Shown here in pieces: positions 49,455 to 57,924 of a stretch of 64,000 bases of DNA. A program made the position numbers and the translations under genes. The stretch is from contig NZ_QLYX01000005.1 of NCBI RefSeq assembly GCF_003289645.1, forward strand, positions 124,001 through 188,000, given 5' to 3'. Within the stretch, counting starts at the first letter, position 1. Each line of letters starts with the position of its first letter. Origin of the DNA: Actinomadura craniellae (GTDB lineage: Bacteria; Actinomycetota; Actinomycetes; Streptosporangiales; Streptosporangiaceae). Below the pieces are notes generated by a model. That model was given only the letters and a program-made list of their open reading frames with translations. It was not told the DNA's origin and did no database searches.

Positions 49455-49724
49455 TCAGAAGTCCAGGTCGCCGGACTTGATGCTGGTCAGCAGGGCACCG
49501 AAGGCACCAGTACTGACGAGGTGCACCGGCCCGGCGGGGTCCTTGCTGTCTCGTATCGCAACGGCTTCGGCGGCGAGGGCAGCCACCTCGACACAGTTGT
49601 CATTGTTGCCAAGAGATCGACGGCTCCGGCGCCAGACAGCGGCAACCTCGACGCACTCCTCCTTGTCCCCAAGGGAGCGACTGCTCTTGCGCCAGTTGAC
49701 CTCGGATACGTTCATCAGGCTCAC
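49455..49724 (-). CDS. DUF397 protein with duplicated N-terminal unit
   Basis: 89 residues. A normal DUF397 protein has one WRKSSRSxxxxxCVEVA unit followed by VAVRDSKDPxGPxL. Here the first unit occurs twice in tandem (WRKSSRSLGDKEECVEVAAV then WRRSRRSLGNNDNCVEVAAL) before AVAIRDSKDPAGPVHLV. Such proteins are partners of Scr1/WhiJ-type HTH regulators. GTG overlaps the regulator stop (GTGA); an ATG at 49715 is an alternative. Confidence 0.9.
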   Translation of the reverse strand: MSLMNVSEVNWRKSSRSLGDKEECVEVAAVWRRSRRSLGNNDNCVEVAALAAEAVAIRDSKDPAGPVHLVSTGAFGALLTSIKSGDLDF

Positions 49725-50572
49725 TCAATCTGTCGTGCCAAGTAAGCACGAGTGGCCTCGAAATCCATTGCCACCGTGCGCAACCGGTCAAATCTGACCA
49801 TATAGCGCTCAAGCTCGTCCGGTTCCTCAAGCATGCGTCCATCCACGGTCGTCTCCAGATACACGATGTCCCGCTCGGTGGAGTCGGGGAACATGAGGCA
49901 GGTGAACGTCTCGCCCGCTCCGGGATACAGGCCCTTTTCGAGAGGTATGACCTGCACTTCGACGTTTGGACGCTGGGCCAACTTCAACAAGTGGGCGATC
50001 TGTGCGCTCCGAACCCCCTTGTCGCCGATCCGCAACAAGACATGCTCATCAACCACAGCGTGCAGGTGACATGAACGCTGATCACGAAGAAGGATCTTCT
50101 GGCGCTCCAAGCGTGCGTCCGTGCGCCGCTTGATCTCTGCCGGTTCCTCAATACCAGCAATGCGAGTGATCATTTCGATGTACTCGGGCACCTGAAGCAA
50201 ACCCGGCACCACTGTGTTCTGGAATGTCCGGATACTCGACGCTCCCGCCTCGAAGCCCGGGAGTTCGCTTGTGAACACGTCGTTGTACTTGCGCCACCAG
50301 CCGCGTTGCCGGGCCTCGCGGGTGAGCCTGATCAGGGCGTCGCGGTCGGCGCCGTCCACGCCGTACAGCTCGCAGAGGTCGGCGACCGAGTCGCTGTTGG
50401 GGTCGATCCACTTGGCCTTCTCGATGTAGTTGAGCTTGGACGGGCTCCAGTGCAGGCGCTTGCAGACCTCACTGGTGGTCATGCCGCACTGCTCGCGTAG
50501 CGCGACCAGTTTTCGGCTCAGCGCCCGCTTCTTGATGGTCGGGCTGTAGCCACCGGCCTGGATCTCCCGCAT
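49721..50572 (-). CDS. Scr1/WhiJ-like HTH regulator (DUF5753)
   Basis: 283 residues. HTH_31/XRE domain about 18-75 (KLVALREQCGMTTSEVCKRLHWSPSKLNYIEKAKW), then the DUF5753 domain (EAGASSIRTFQNTVVPGLLQVPEYIEMI, RTDARLERQKIL, VDEHVLLRIGD, VQVIPLEKGLYPG, VYLETTVDGRMLEEPDELERY). These regulators control development or antibiotic production together with a DUF397 protein and an ATP-binding protein. Less GC-rich than its neighbours. Divergent from the ATPase gene; the 190-base gap is the likely operator region. Confidence 0.93.
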   Translation of the reverse strand: MREIQAGGYSPTIKKRALSRKLVALREQCGMTTSEVCKRLHWSPSKLNYIEKAKWIDPNSDSVADLCELYGVDGADRDALIRLTREARQRGWWRKYNDVFTSELPGFEAGASSIRTFQNTVVPGLLQVPEYIEMITRIAGIEEPAEIKRRTDARLERQKILLRDQRSCHLHAVVDEHVLLRIGDKGVRSAQIAHLLKLAQRPNVEVQVIPLEKGLYPGAGETFTCLMFPDSTERDIVYLETTVDGRMLEEPDELERYMVRFDRLRTVAMDFEATRAYLARQIE

Positions 50573-50762
50573 GATTCGCCCCTTTCATCCGACTTGCCCA
50601 AGTTCAGTACATCGGATTTTCGAGAATCTAATGCGTACTCCTTGAAACTCCGCTGCGCTGGCAGCAGTATCTAGCACTGCACAGAGAGTCCGCTGGCGAT
50701 TACCCCAAGACGTCCCGACTGGTGATCGCCGCGCACCGGCGACATATCCCCCTCTCCCTCGG

Positions 50763-51593
50763 GTGGTGGCAAGCGTGAAAACCCCCTGTCCGGCGATCCC
50801 GCCGGGTCCCGAACTCCCGTCCGGCCTGCGCAACGGAGGATGCTCCGCATGGCGGCTGCCGGAAGACGAGCGCTGCGCCGCTGCCGGGCGCAGGCTGATC
50901 CGGACCGAGCTGACCAGGCTCGACCTGCCCGACGACCTCGTCCACGACGTGGCGCTGGCGGTGTCCGAACTGGCCACCAACGGGCTGCTGCACGGGCTCG
51001 GCCGCGACGCCCGGGGCCGCTTCCGGCGGAACGGCGGGCCATTGGAGCTGTGGGCCTACCACCGGTGGACCCCGGTGAGCGAACTGGTGATCAAGGTCTA
51101 CGACCCGGACACGCGCTGGCGCGAACCTGCCGGGAAGACCGGCCCGCACGCCGAACACGGGCGGGGCGTGCAGATCGTCGAGGCCCTGGCATGGGCCTGG
51201 GGGCGGCACCTGACCAGGTCGCGCCTCGCACGGCAGGCCGTCCCCGGCAAGGCCGTATGGTTCACCGTCCCGATCCCGCCACCGTACGCTCCGGCCCGGC
51301 CGGGGTCCGCCCGCCAGGCCGCCGAGGCGCTGCACTCCGAACTCGCCGCCCGTGGCCTGCCCGGTCTCCGCCGCGAACACGGCGACGGCACATCGCTGGT
51401 CTCCCTGCCCAACCGCACCATCTGGACGGGCCCGCCCGGGGCGTTCCGGTGGCGGAACCCGGCCGGCGGCTACGTCCACCGCCCTCTCACCGACCTCGTC
51501 GACGTCGCCGAGGACACCGTCCGCCACCACGAGGAGATGACCGCCCCGGCCCTACCCGCCTCGTCGAAACGCAGGGACGGCGAACGCTGGTAA
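50763..51593 (+). CDS. HATPase-domain protein of the Scr1/DUF397 module
   Basis: 276 residues. The GHKL ATPase fold is seen at VHDVALAVSELATNGLLHG (N box), VKVYDPDTRWREP (G1) and HGRGVQIVEALAWAWG (G2), like SpoIIAB/RsbW anti-sigma kinases but without a partner sigma gene. The C-terminal ~100 residues, including HSELAARGLPGLRR and the acidic/His-rich tail, are of unknown fold. GTG 50763 is the first start; GTG 50775 is also possible, and no clear RBS is present. Confidence 0.85.
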   Translation: MVASVKTPCPAIPPGPELPSGLRNGGCSAWRLPEDERCAAAGRRLIRTELTRLDLPDDLVHDVALAVSELATNGLLHGLGRDARGRFRRNGGPLELWAYHRWTPVSELVIKVYDPDTRWREPAGKTGPHAEHGRGVQIVEALAWAWGRHLTRSRLARQAVPGKAVWFTVPIPPPYAPARPGSARQAAEALHSELAARGLPGLRREHGDGTSLVSLPNRTIWTGPPGAFRWRNPAGGYVHRPLTDLVDVAEDTVRHHEEMTAPALPASSKRRDGERW

Positions 51594-51710
51594 AGACCCG
51601 GACACCGGAGCCGACCCTTCGCCGACCTCCCAGACCGGTGGTTCCGCGGGGCGGGGGGCCGGAGTGCGCGCCGACCGGAGTCTGTCGGTATCGGTGGTTA
51701 CCGTGCGGTC

Positions 51711-52178
51711 ATGGGCGAAATCGTTTACGTGCGGGGGGACGCGACCGTGCCCCAGGCCAAGGGCGTCAAGGTCATCGCTCATGTCTGCAACGACCGTGGT
51801 GGGTGGGGCAAGGGGTTCGTGCTGGCGATCTCCAAGCGGTGGCAGGAGCCCGAGCGGGACTACCGCGCCTGGTACCGGTCACGGGACGGGTTCGAGCTGG
51901 GCGCCGTGCGGCACGTCCAGGTCACCCCGTACATCTGGGTGGCCAACATGGTCGCCCAGCGCGGTACCCGGACCGGCAGCAAGGGCCCGCCGATCCGGTA
52001 CGACGCGCTCGACCGCTGCCTCGCCGCGCTGGGCGACCATGCCGCGGAGCTGGGCGCCTCGGTGCACATGCCGCGGATCGGCTGCGGGCTGGCCGGGGGA
52101 AAGTGGGAGCGCGTCGCCCCGCTGATCGAGCGGCGGCTGTGCGAGCGCGACATCCCGGTCACCGTCTACGACCAGTGA
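51711..52178 (+). CDS. Macrodomain protein (Poa1/TARG1-like)
   Basis: 155 residues forming a single macrodomain. YVRGDATVPQAKGVKVIAHVCNDRGGWGKGF carries the ADP-ribose pyrophosphate loop, VANMVAQRGTRTG is central, and VHMPRIGCGLAGGKWERV is the second phosphate loop. Related enzymes remove ADP-ribose from proteins or hydrolyse ADP-ribose 1''-phosphate. No ADP-ribosylating toxin is adjacent. ATG at 51711. Confidence 0.92.
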   Translation: MGEIVYVRGDATVPQAKGVKVIAHVCNDRGGWGKGFVLAISKRWQEPERDYRAWYRSRDGFELGAVRHVQVTPYIWVANMVAQRGTRTGSKGPPIRYDALDRCLAALGDHAAELGASVHMPRIGCGLAGGKWERVAPLIERRLCERDIPVTVYDQ

Positions 52179-52183
52179 CCCCG

Positions 52184-52729
52184 TCAGTTCAGGGAGCCGT
52201 CGTCGACCGCGACGGTGGCGAGGATCTCGGCGATCATGCGGGTGGCGGTCTCGTCGTCGCCGGCAAGGTGGTTGACGTGCTCGGCCAGCAGGAAGGCGGT
52301 GGCCTCCAGTGCGGTCATCTCGGCCTCGGTCCACGGGCCGTACTGCTTGCGCCAGAGGGTGGGGCTCAGGCCGATCGCGGCGGCGATCAGCATGCCCGCC
52401 ATGGTCGGGATGCCCTCGGGCCGGATGCTCCGCCGCATCATCTTCAGGGTGCCCACGACATAGGGGACGACGTGCTCGACGACGTCTTGGTCGTGCGCCT
52501 CGTGGGCCTGGCGCAGCCACTGCATGTACAGGTAGATGAGGGTGCAGGTGCCGTCGATCATGTCGTTGGCCGCCTGGGCGTCGAACGAGTCGATCAGCTG
52601 CCGCAGCAGGTCGTCGGCGTCCTGTGCCGCGCTGCCCGTGCGGATGCGCTTGAGCTGGGAGTCCATGTACATCAGCGCGGCTCCCACATCACCGACGGGC
52701 GCGTGGTCGGGGCTGCAGGGAGAGGACAC
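52184..52729 (-). CDS. Hypothetical protein
   Basis: 181 residues, not recognised. Mostly helical, acidic, with a segment LIYLYMQWLRQAHEAHDQDVVEHVVPYVVGTLKMMRR and an Ala-rich stretch AGMLIAAAIGL. The GTG at 52729 has AAGGAGG five bases upstream and is preferred over an ATG at 52744. Convergent with the macrodomain gene (5-base gap between stops). Confidence 0.72.
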   Translation of the reverse strand: MSSPCSPDHAPVGDVGAALMYMDSQLKRIRTGSAAQDADDLLRQLIDSFDAQAANDMIDGTCTLIYLYMQWLRQAHEAHDQDVVEHVVPYVVGTLKMMRRSIRPEGIPTMAGMLIAAAIGLSPTLWRKQYGPWTEAEMTALEATAFLLAEHVNHLAGDDETATRMIAEILATVAVDDGSLN

Positions 52730-52839
52730 GGCCGCCTCCTTCATCGGTGACCGTACGGTGACGGGCTGTACTCGTACGGTAAGTCCTCGGCGCGCGCCCT
52801 GTCCCGGCTTCCGCGCAAGGAGTGGCCCGGGATCTCGGG

Positions 52840-53186
52840 CACGCGGAGGCCTTACAAGGTGGCCCGGGCCCGTTCCGTCATGGCCATGCTCGAGCACGCG
52901 GAGGCCCTACGGGTGGCCGTGGCAGGCATGTCCAGGTCACGGCAGACTTTCAGCGCGAGAGCACGCGGAGGCCTTACGGGTGGCCGTGGCCGGTCGACTC
53001 CGGTGGCAGCGTCATCGAGGGCGGGCGCGCGGAGGCCCTGCGGGTGGCCGTGGCCTGCGCACCGCGGTGGAGACGCACAAGCCGATCCGGTGCGCGGAAG
53101 CCCTACGAGTGGCCGTGGCTCGTCAGTGTGCGGGGGTGTCGTCGTCAGGGTCGTCGGTGCGCGGCGGCCCTACCGGGTGGTCATGG
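52840..53186. repeat. Six interspersed ~28-bp direct repeats
   Basis: Copies begin at 52840, 52895, 52962, 53026, 53091 and 53158. The best consensus is CACGCGGAGGCCCTACGGG followed by TGGCCGTGG; copies 2 to 4 are nearly identical and the ends are degenerate. Starts are 55, 67, 64, 65 and 67 bases apart, with unrelated sequence of about 27 to 39 bases in between. The layout is CRISPR-like but spacers vary in length and no cas genes are present. The last copy lies inside the 3' end of the DUF6328 gene. Confidence 0.82.
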
Positions 53187-53662
53187 GCGTTGATGCGCTG
53201 GAGGAACGGCTCGACAAACCAGAGCCAGGCCGCCAGCAGTGCCGCGCCCGCGCCGGTGACCAGCGGGAGGATCCCGTCGAAGAGGTAGTTGAGGACCATC
53301 AGGGTGGCGGAGGTCATCGAGACCGCGAGCGCCAGGGTACCGATCAAGCCGTACACGTTCGCCCGGCGGACCAGGAGCTCCTTCTGGCCCCGGCGGAACA
53401 GGATGCGGTGCTGGGCAACCGGGGCGATGAAGAACATCGAGGCGATGGCGGCCGAGACGAGCGCCACGTAGAACAGCCAGCGGTTGGTGTCGGCGGCGCG
53501 GGCGAAGCCGGAGGAGAACGGGACGGTCAGCAGGAACGCGAACAGCACCTGCACCCCGGTCACCGCGACACGGAATCCCTGGAGCAACTCGCTGAAGTTG
53601 CGGTCAGCCCGTTCGGCCGGGCTCTCGCCCGGCAGCGGGGAAGTCGGGCGATCAGCAGTCAC
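53123..53662 (-). CDS. DUF6328-family membrane protein
   Basis: 179 residues with four helices (about 34-55, 65-87, 107-128, 133-153). NFSELLQGFRVAVTGVQVLFAFLLTVPFSSGF...ALVSAAIASMFFIAPVAQHRILFRRGQKELLVRRANVYGLIGT is typical of this family, whose function is unknown. GTG at 53662 with GGAG upstream. The C-terminal HDHPVGPPRTDD is encoded by the last copy of the interspersed repeat. Confidence 0.88.
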   Translation of the reverse strand: MTADRPTSPLPGESPAERADRNFSELLQGFRVAVTGVQVLFAFLLTVPFSSGFARAADTNRWLFYVALVSAAIASMFFIAPVAQHRILFRRGQKELLVRRANVYGLIGTLALAVSMTSATLMVLNYLFDGILPLVTGAGAALLAAWLWFVEPFLQRINAHDHPVGPPRTDDPDDDTPAH

Positions 53663-53870
53663 CGCCGCGCTCCTTCCATCCCGGCGCCTCGGGGGAGAGG
53701 CACCGGAAGATCCTCTACACCGCGCTCCGCTCGCTCCCGCCGGCATCACCCATATTCACGACGATAGGCCGGAAACATCCCCACCCTTGCCATGCTCTGG
53801 CAAGGCTTCCCCGGTCTCGACGCGTCGGTGTCGGCTGCGGCCGGAGATCGGCCGGACTCCCCCGGCCCGA

Positions 53871-53886
53871 TGTTTCCCGTGGAACA
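53871..53886. other. parS-like site (14/16 match)
   Basis: TGTTTCCCGTGGAACA differs from the parS consensus TGTTTCACGTGAAACA at two positions (7 and 12). It lies in the 249-base non-coding gap between the DUF6328 and pentapeptide genes, in what gene content suggests is origin-proximal DNA. Could be a weak or decayed ParB site, or chance. Confidence 0.35.
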
Positions 53887-53911
53887 AGCCGCTCGCAGGG
53901 CGGTCGGCGGC

Positions 53912-54532
53912 TCAGCCGGACCGCACGTCCAGCCCCAGGGCGGTGGCGAGCACCACGGCCTGGAACGGGTCGATGACCGCGCCCTTCAGTTCCGTGGTCA
54001 GCGGATCCAGCGCGGACAGGTCGCTCCCGCGCAGGTCGCACCGGGAGAGGTCGGCCCGGTGCAGCCATGCTCCGCTCAGATCCACCCGCTCGAAGGTCGC
54101 TCCCTCGCACCGCGCCCCGGTGAGATCGGCCTCCCGCATCCGCACCCCGCTGAACGAGGTGCCGCTCAGATCGGCCCCGGGCAGCCCGACGAATGACCAG
54201 TCCCCACCCGTGACCTTCACCAGGCCGAAGGTGCAGCCGTCGAACATGCTGCCGGTGAGCTTGCACCCGGTGAACGCGGCGTCGAAGAACGTGCAGCGGG
54301 TGAAGGTGCAGTTGACGAACGCGGCATCCGAATGGGCGGACACGTTGAACCGCACCCCGCGAAAGGCACACTCCACGAAGGAACCGCCATGGTTCACCGC
54401 CTCGGTCATGTCCACGTCGACGAACGCGACCCGCTCGTGGCGCTCACCCGAAAGATCGCGCCCGTCCCAGTCCGCTGCCCGGACGGTCGTCCGCGTCTCC
54501 GGGGCGGGACGCCCGTGCTTCCGATCAGCCAC
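53912..54532 (-). CDS. Pentapeptide-repeat protein
   Basis: 206 residues, with pentapeptide units A(D/N)LXX from about 25 to 185 (FVECAFRGVRFNV, FVNCTFTRCTFFDAAFTGCKLTGSMFDGCTF, ADLSGTSFSGVRMREADLTGARCEGATFERVDLSGAWLHRADLSRCDLRGSDLSAL). This gives a right-handed quadrilateral beta-helix, as in MfpA/Qnr DNA mimics that protect gyrase. Whether it acts on gyrase is unknown; the C-terminal helix VIDPFQAVVLATALGLDV resembles that of McbG-like members. Confidence 0.92.
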   Translation of the reverse strand: MADRKHGRPAPETRTTVRAADWDGRDLSGERHERVAFVDVDMTEAVNHGGSFVECAFRGVRFNVSAHSDAAFVNCTFTRCTFFDAAFTGCKLTGSMFDGCTFGLVKVTGGDWSFVGLPGADLSGTSFSGVRMREADLTGARCEGATFERVDLSGAWLHRADLSRCDLRGSDLSALDPLTTELKGAVIDPFQAVVLATALGLDVRSG

Positions 54533-54680
54533 ACGTACCTCCCCTTACCGGCTCGCCTGCACGAGCCAGAGCCACGGTAGCCCTCCCCAGGGACAGTCCC
54601 GTGATCATGTGACGGGACGGCCCCAGGAGAGGGGGCCGGAGCACGGCTGCGAACGTGGGCGGGTGTTAGCTTCTTCCCCC

Positions 54681-55310
54681 GTGACGGAGCACCAGGACGA
54701 GACCAGGGCGGCCTACGACGGGATCGCCGAGCTGTACGCGTCGATGTTCGCTGATCGGTTGGAGACGCGCCCGTTCGCGCGGGCCATGGTCGGCAACTTC
54801 GCCGAGCTGGTGCGCGAGACGGGAAACCTGCGGACGGCCGACGTCGGGTGCGGGCCCGGACATCTGACGGCCATGCTGCACGACCTGGGGCTGGACGCCT
54901 TCGGGTTCGACCTCTCCCCGGCCATGATCGACCATGCCCGGCGAGCCCATCCGGCGCTGCGGTTCGGCGAGGCGCGGATGGAGGCCCTGCCGGTCGAGGA
55001 CGGCACGCTCGGCGGCGTGCTGGCCCACTACTCGATGATCCACACCCCTCCCGGGGAACTCCCCGCGCTACTCGCCGAGCAGGTGCGCGTCCTGGCACCG
55101 GGGGGCCTGCTCCTGGTCGCGTTCCCCGCGACCGACGGACCCGAGCCGGTCCGCTTCGACCACAAGGTGACGCCCGCCTACAGCTGGCCGGTGGACCGGT
55201 TCGCCGAGCTGCTGGCCGGAGCCGGGCTCGTCACGTTCGCCCAGATGCTCCACGACCCGGCCTCCGAGCGGGGCTTCCTCGACGCCCACCTGCTGGCCCG
55301 CCGCCGCTAG
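54681..55310 (+). CDS. Class I SAM-dependent methyltransferase
   Basis: 209 residues. ADVGCGPGHLTAML is motif I, AFGFDLSPAMIDHAR motif II, LGGVLAHYSMIHTP the catalytic strand-4 region, LAPGGLLLVAFPA motif of strand 5. Substrate unknown. GTG at 54681 is not preceded by a Shine-Dalgarno sequence; TAGCTT 10 bases before it fits a -10, so a leaderless mRNA is likely. Confidence 0.9.
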   Translation: MTEHQDETRAAYDGIAELYASMFADRLETRPFARAMVGNFAELVRETGNLRTADVGCGPGHLTAMLHDLGLDAFGFDLSPAMIDHARRAHPALRFGEARMEALPVEDGTLGGVLAHYSMIHTPPGELPALLAEQVRVLAPGGLLLVAFPATDGPEPVRFDHKVTPAYSWPVDRFAELLAGAGLVTFAQMLHDPASERGFLDAHLLARRR

Positions 55311-55376
55311 GACCTGTTCAAAGTGAGGCCAGCAGCCCCGCGGTACACCAACGCCGGCTTCCGGCTCCCTGCCCAA

Positions 55377-55426
55377 TGATCGTTGAGGATCGGTGGTGCC
55401 AGAGCACCACCGATCCTCAACGATCA
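55377..55426. terminator. Perfect 23-bp hairpin between convergent genes
   Basis: Arms 55377-55399 (TGATCGTTGAGGATCGGTGG...) and 55404-55426 pair perfectly around CAGA. No U-tract on either side. The stem is longer than needed for termination and could be a mobile or regulatory palindrome. The rest of 55311-55590 shows nothing else. Confidence 0.75.
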
Positions 55427-55590
55427 CCGGCGCAGGCAAGGCGTGCCACGTCAGGGCGGCCGGGGCCCGCGCGAGCGGACCAAGGCCATCGGAACCCGGC
55501 CCACTGCGGAACACGCCTCAGAGCGTCCCGAAAGGCGGCGCCGCCCCGCCGGCGTACCGGCGGGGCGGCGTCACCCGGTCACCGCAGTCG

Positions 55591-56835
55591 TTACCAGTTC
55601 TTGTACTGGACGTCGCCGAGGTTGCAGAAGGTGCAGGTACGGCTCAGGAAGTTCTCCGTGCGGCGGAACTCCTCGTCGGCCAGGTGCCACCGCAGCCAGG
55701 CGGTGATGATGTGCTGGCCGTTGCGGGTGGCCATGATGTGGTCGGTGTTGTCGAGGATGTTGAACCACACCGGCACGTCGGTGTTGCCGTAGTCGCGCTC
55801 CACGTTCCCGGTGGCGAAGTCGTCGTCACCACCGATGTAGAGCGCCGGGTTCCGGAGGTTGTCCGGGCCGTTGCCGTCGAAGGAGCCGCCGGCCACGTGG
55901 ACGGTGGTCTCCAGCCGCGGCTCGTTGGCCACGTCGAACGTCCCGATCGACCCGCGGGAGTGGCCACCGAAGGCCACCTCGGAGAGGTCGAGGTCCTGGT
56001 ACAGCGGGCTGCTCGACCTGGCGTTCTCGTCCTCCAGCCAGTCGAGGGCGTCGACCATGTAGTCACCGCTGCTGGACGAGACCTCGCTGTAGACGACGAA
56101 CCCGTGCGAGGCCCACTGGCGCAGCATGTCCTCGTAGTCGGCGGGGTCGGATCCCGCGCCCGGGCCCCAGACGAAGACCGGGTGGTCCACCCCGTTCTGC
56201 CCGGCGTTCGTCGGGTACACCAGCCACCCGTCCCGGCCAGGGCCGGCCGACTGGTTGATGGTCACCGCGTACGGTCCGGGCCTGGTGACGTCGCTCACCG
56301 GGGGCAGCGACCCGCCCGGCGGGTCCGGGTCCCCGCCGTTCGTGGCATCGACAAGCACGTTGTCGACGGTCAGCGTCTCCAGGGCGCTGCTGGCGTCCAG
56401 CGAAAACCGCAGCCGCAGGTCGCGGCCGTCGACCGAGGCGGGCAGGCGGAACGACGCCGCACCCGTGGCGGTGCGCAGCGACTCCAGCGGGGTGAACGAG
56501 CCGCCGTCGACCGAGTAGGCCGCGGTGAAGGTCTCGCCCGCGTCCAGCCCGGACGCCGCCCGGGTGTAGGACACCGTCACGCCGCTGTACCCGGCCAGGT
56601 CGATGGGCGCGGACGTGATGGACGGGTCGGAGAGCAGCGAACCGCTCAACCGGGCGCCGTACGTGCCGGTCCTGACGGAGCCGGAGGCGGTGAAGCTGCC
56701 GAGCCCGTTGGAGAAATCCTCACTGTAGACCGTGGCGGCGGAGGCGGGGGTCGTGATGGCGCCGGCAGCTCCCATGGTCATGATGCCGATGGCCACGACG
56801 CCGAATTTTCGCAGGCGCCCGCTGATGCGAGACAT
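55591..56835 (-). CDS. Secreted alpha/beta hydrolase with N-terminal beta-sandwich
   Basis: 414 residues. Signal peptide to about residue 34 (ITTPASAA). Residues 35-165 look like a carbohydrate-binding or CUB-like beta-sandwich (YSEDFSNGLGSF...LRLRFSLDASSALETLTVDNVLVDA), then a Gly/Pro linker and a chlorophyllase/cutinase-type hydrolase: VFVWGPGAGSDPADYEDMLRQWASHGFVV, nucleophile elbow GGHSRGS, acid in IGGDDDFA, and His in NTDHIMA. The C-terminal Cys pair (CTFCNLG) may form a disulfide. Substrate unknown, plausibly a polyester or lipid. Confidence 0.88.
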   Translation of the reverse strand: MSRISGRLRKFGVVAIGIMTMGAAGAITTPASAATVYSEDFSNGLGSFTASGSVRTGTYGARLSGSLLSDPSITSAPIDLAGYSGVTVSYTRAASGLDAGETFTAAYSVDGGSFTPLESLRTATGAASFRLPASVDGRDLRLRFSLDASSALETLTVDNVLVDATNGGDPDPPGGSLPPVSDVTRPGPYAVTINQSAGPGRDGWLVYPTNAGQNGVDHPVFVWGPGAGSDPADYEDMLRQWASHGFVVYSEVSSSSGDYMVDALDWLEDENARSSSPLYQDLDLSEVAFGGHSRGSIGTFDVANEPRLETTVHVAGGSFDGNGPDNLRNPALYIGGDDDFATGNVERDYGNTDVPVWFNILDNTDHIMATRNGQHIITAWLRWHLADEEFRRTENFLSRTCTFCNLGDVQYKNW

Positions 56836-56895
56836 GTCTGACGTCCCTTCTGGCCGCGCCGGTGGACTGCGCCGGCGCGCCGTCGTGTCGGTTGC

Positions 56896-56955
56896 GCAAG
56901 CCGTGGCTTGCTCCCGATCACCGAAGATCGTTCCGGAATCGGACTACGCCGATTC
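56896..56955. promoter_or_regulatory. Palindromes upstream of the secreted hydrolase
   Basis: GCAAGCC-GT-GGCTTGC (56896-56911) and GAATCGG-ACTACG-CCGATTC (56936-56955), followed by CGGAATTCCG near 56960. They sit in the 253-base divergent gap between the hydrolase and the TPR gene and are candidate operators. Confidence 0.5.
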
Positions 56956-57088
56956 AAGCCGGAATTCCGAAAGCCGAAATCGGGGAAATCGCCGGTTCGA
57001 ACACCAGCCGGTCTCGTCGGCGGGCGTTGTCGGTGCCGGTCGTTAGCCTCGGCGGGCACGTGGCGGCCCGCCGATCGCAGGAGAGCGC

Positions 57089-57562
57089 ATGACCGACGTA
57101 CAGCCCGACGAGATGATGGCCAGGATCGGGCGGGGGGTCGAGCTGGGGCACGCCGGGGAGCGGGAGGCCGCCCGGCGGCTGCTCGGCGGGTTGTGGGACG
57201 AACTCGGGGAGGGCGGCGACCCGCTGCACCGGTGCGCGCTCGCGCACTACATGGCCGACGTGCAGGACGATGTGCGCGAGGAGCTGCGCTGGGACCTGCG
57301 GGCGCTGGCCGCGGCCGACCTGGTCACCGACGAGCGGGCCGGACAGGCGGGCGTCGCCGGTTCCGTCCGCGGTTTCTACCCCTCCCTGCACCTCAACCTG
57401 GGCGACGCCTACCACCGGCTCGGCGAGCTCGACCAGGCGCGCGACCATCTCGAACGGGGCCGGGCCGCCGTGGACGCGCTCGGCGACGACGGGTACGGGC
57501 AGATGATCAGGGCGGGGCTGGATCGGCTCGCCGACCGGCTCGCCCCGGCCCGGGAGGCATGA
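57089..57562 (+). CDS. TPR-like protein
   Basis: 157 residues, helical. Two TPR-like pairs are visible: ARIGRGVELGHAGEREAARRLLGGLWDEL and PSLHLNLGDAYHRLGELDQARDHLERGRAAVDALG. Probably a cytoplasmic protein-interaction module; no enzyme motif. ATG at 57089 with GGAGAG upstream. Convergent with the thiamine-binding-type gene. Confidence 0.85.
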   Translation: MTDVQPDEMMARIGRGVELGHAGEREAARRLLGGLWDELGEGGDPLHRCALAHYMADVQDDVREELRWDLRALAAADLVTDERAGQAGVAGSVRGFYPSLHLNLGDAYHRLGELDQARDHLERGRAAVDALGDDGYGQMIRAGLDRLADRLAPAREA

Positions 57563-57604
57563 GCCCCGGCGGCTCCCAGTGCCTGGGGGATTCGCGCGCC
57601 GGTG

Positions 57605-57901
57605 TCAGCCGTCCGCCAGGTGGCGTTCGACGCTCTCGACCTTGGCCGTCAGGGCGTCGGTCACCCCGGGCCGGATGTCGGCCTTGAGCACCAGGCCGAC
57701 CCGGGGCGCGTGCTCCGCCACGGCGTCGACGGCCGCCTTGACCACGGCCATCACCTCGTCCCACTCGCCTTCGACCGAGGTGAACATCGCGTCCGTGCGG
57801 TTGGGCAGGCCGCTGGCCCGGACGACCCGCACCGCGTGGGACACGATCTCCCCGACCTCCTCGCCGACCCCGAGCGGCGTGATGGAAAAGGCGACGATCA
57901 T
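57605..57901 (-). CDS. Thiamine-binding-type protein (MTH1187/YkoF fold, DUF77)
   Basis: 98 residues: [61 protein letters not shown]...[14 protein letters not shown]. The ferredoxin-like fold and the SITPLG and KADIRPG motifs are those of the MTH1187 family, whose members bind thiamine or thiamine-like ligands. ATG at 57901 after GGAGGAATC. Confidence 0.92.
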   Translation of the reverse strand: MIVAFSITPLGVGEEVGEIVSHAVRVVRASGLPNRTDAMFTSVEGEWDEVMAVVKAAVDAVAEHAPRVGLVLKADIRPGVTDALTAKVESVERHLADG

Positions 57902-57924
57902 CGAGATTCCTCCTGGGAGCTCAG

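Noticed and set aside
52840-53186. True CRISPR array
   Set aside because: Repeats are degenerate, distances vary from 55 to 67 bases and no cas gene or leader is present, so it is listed as an interspersed repeat.
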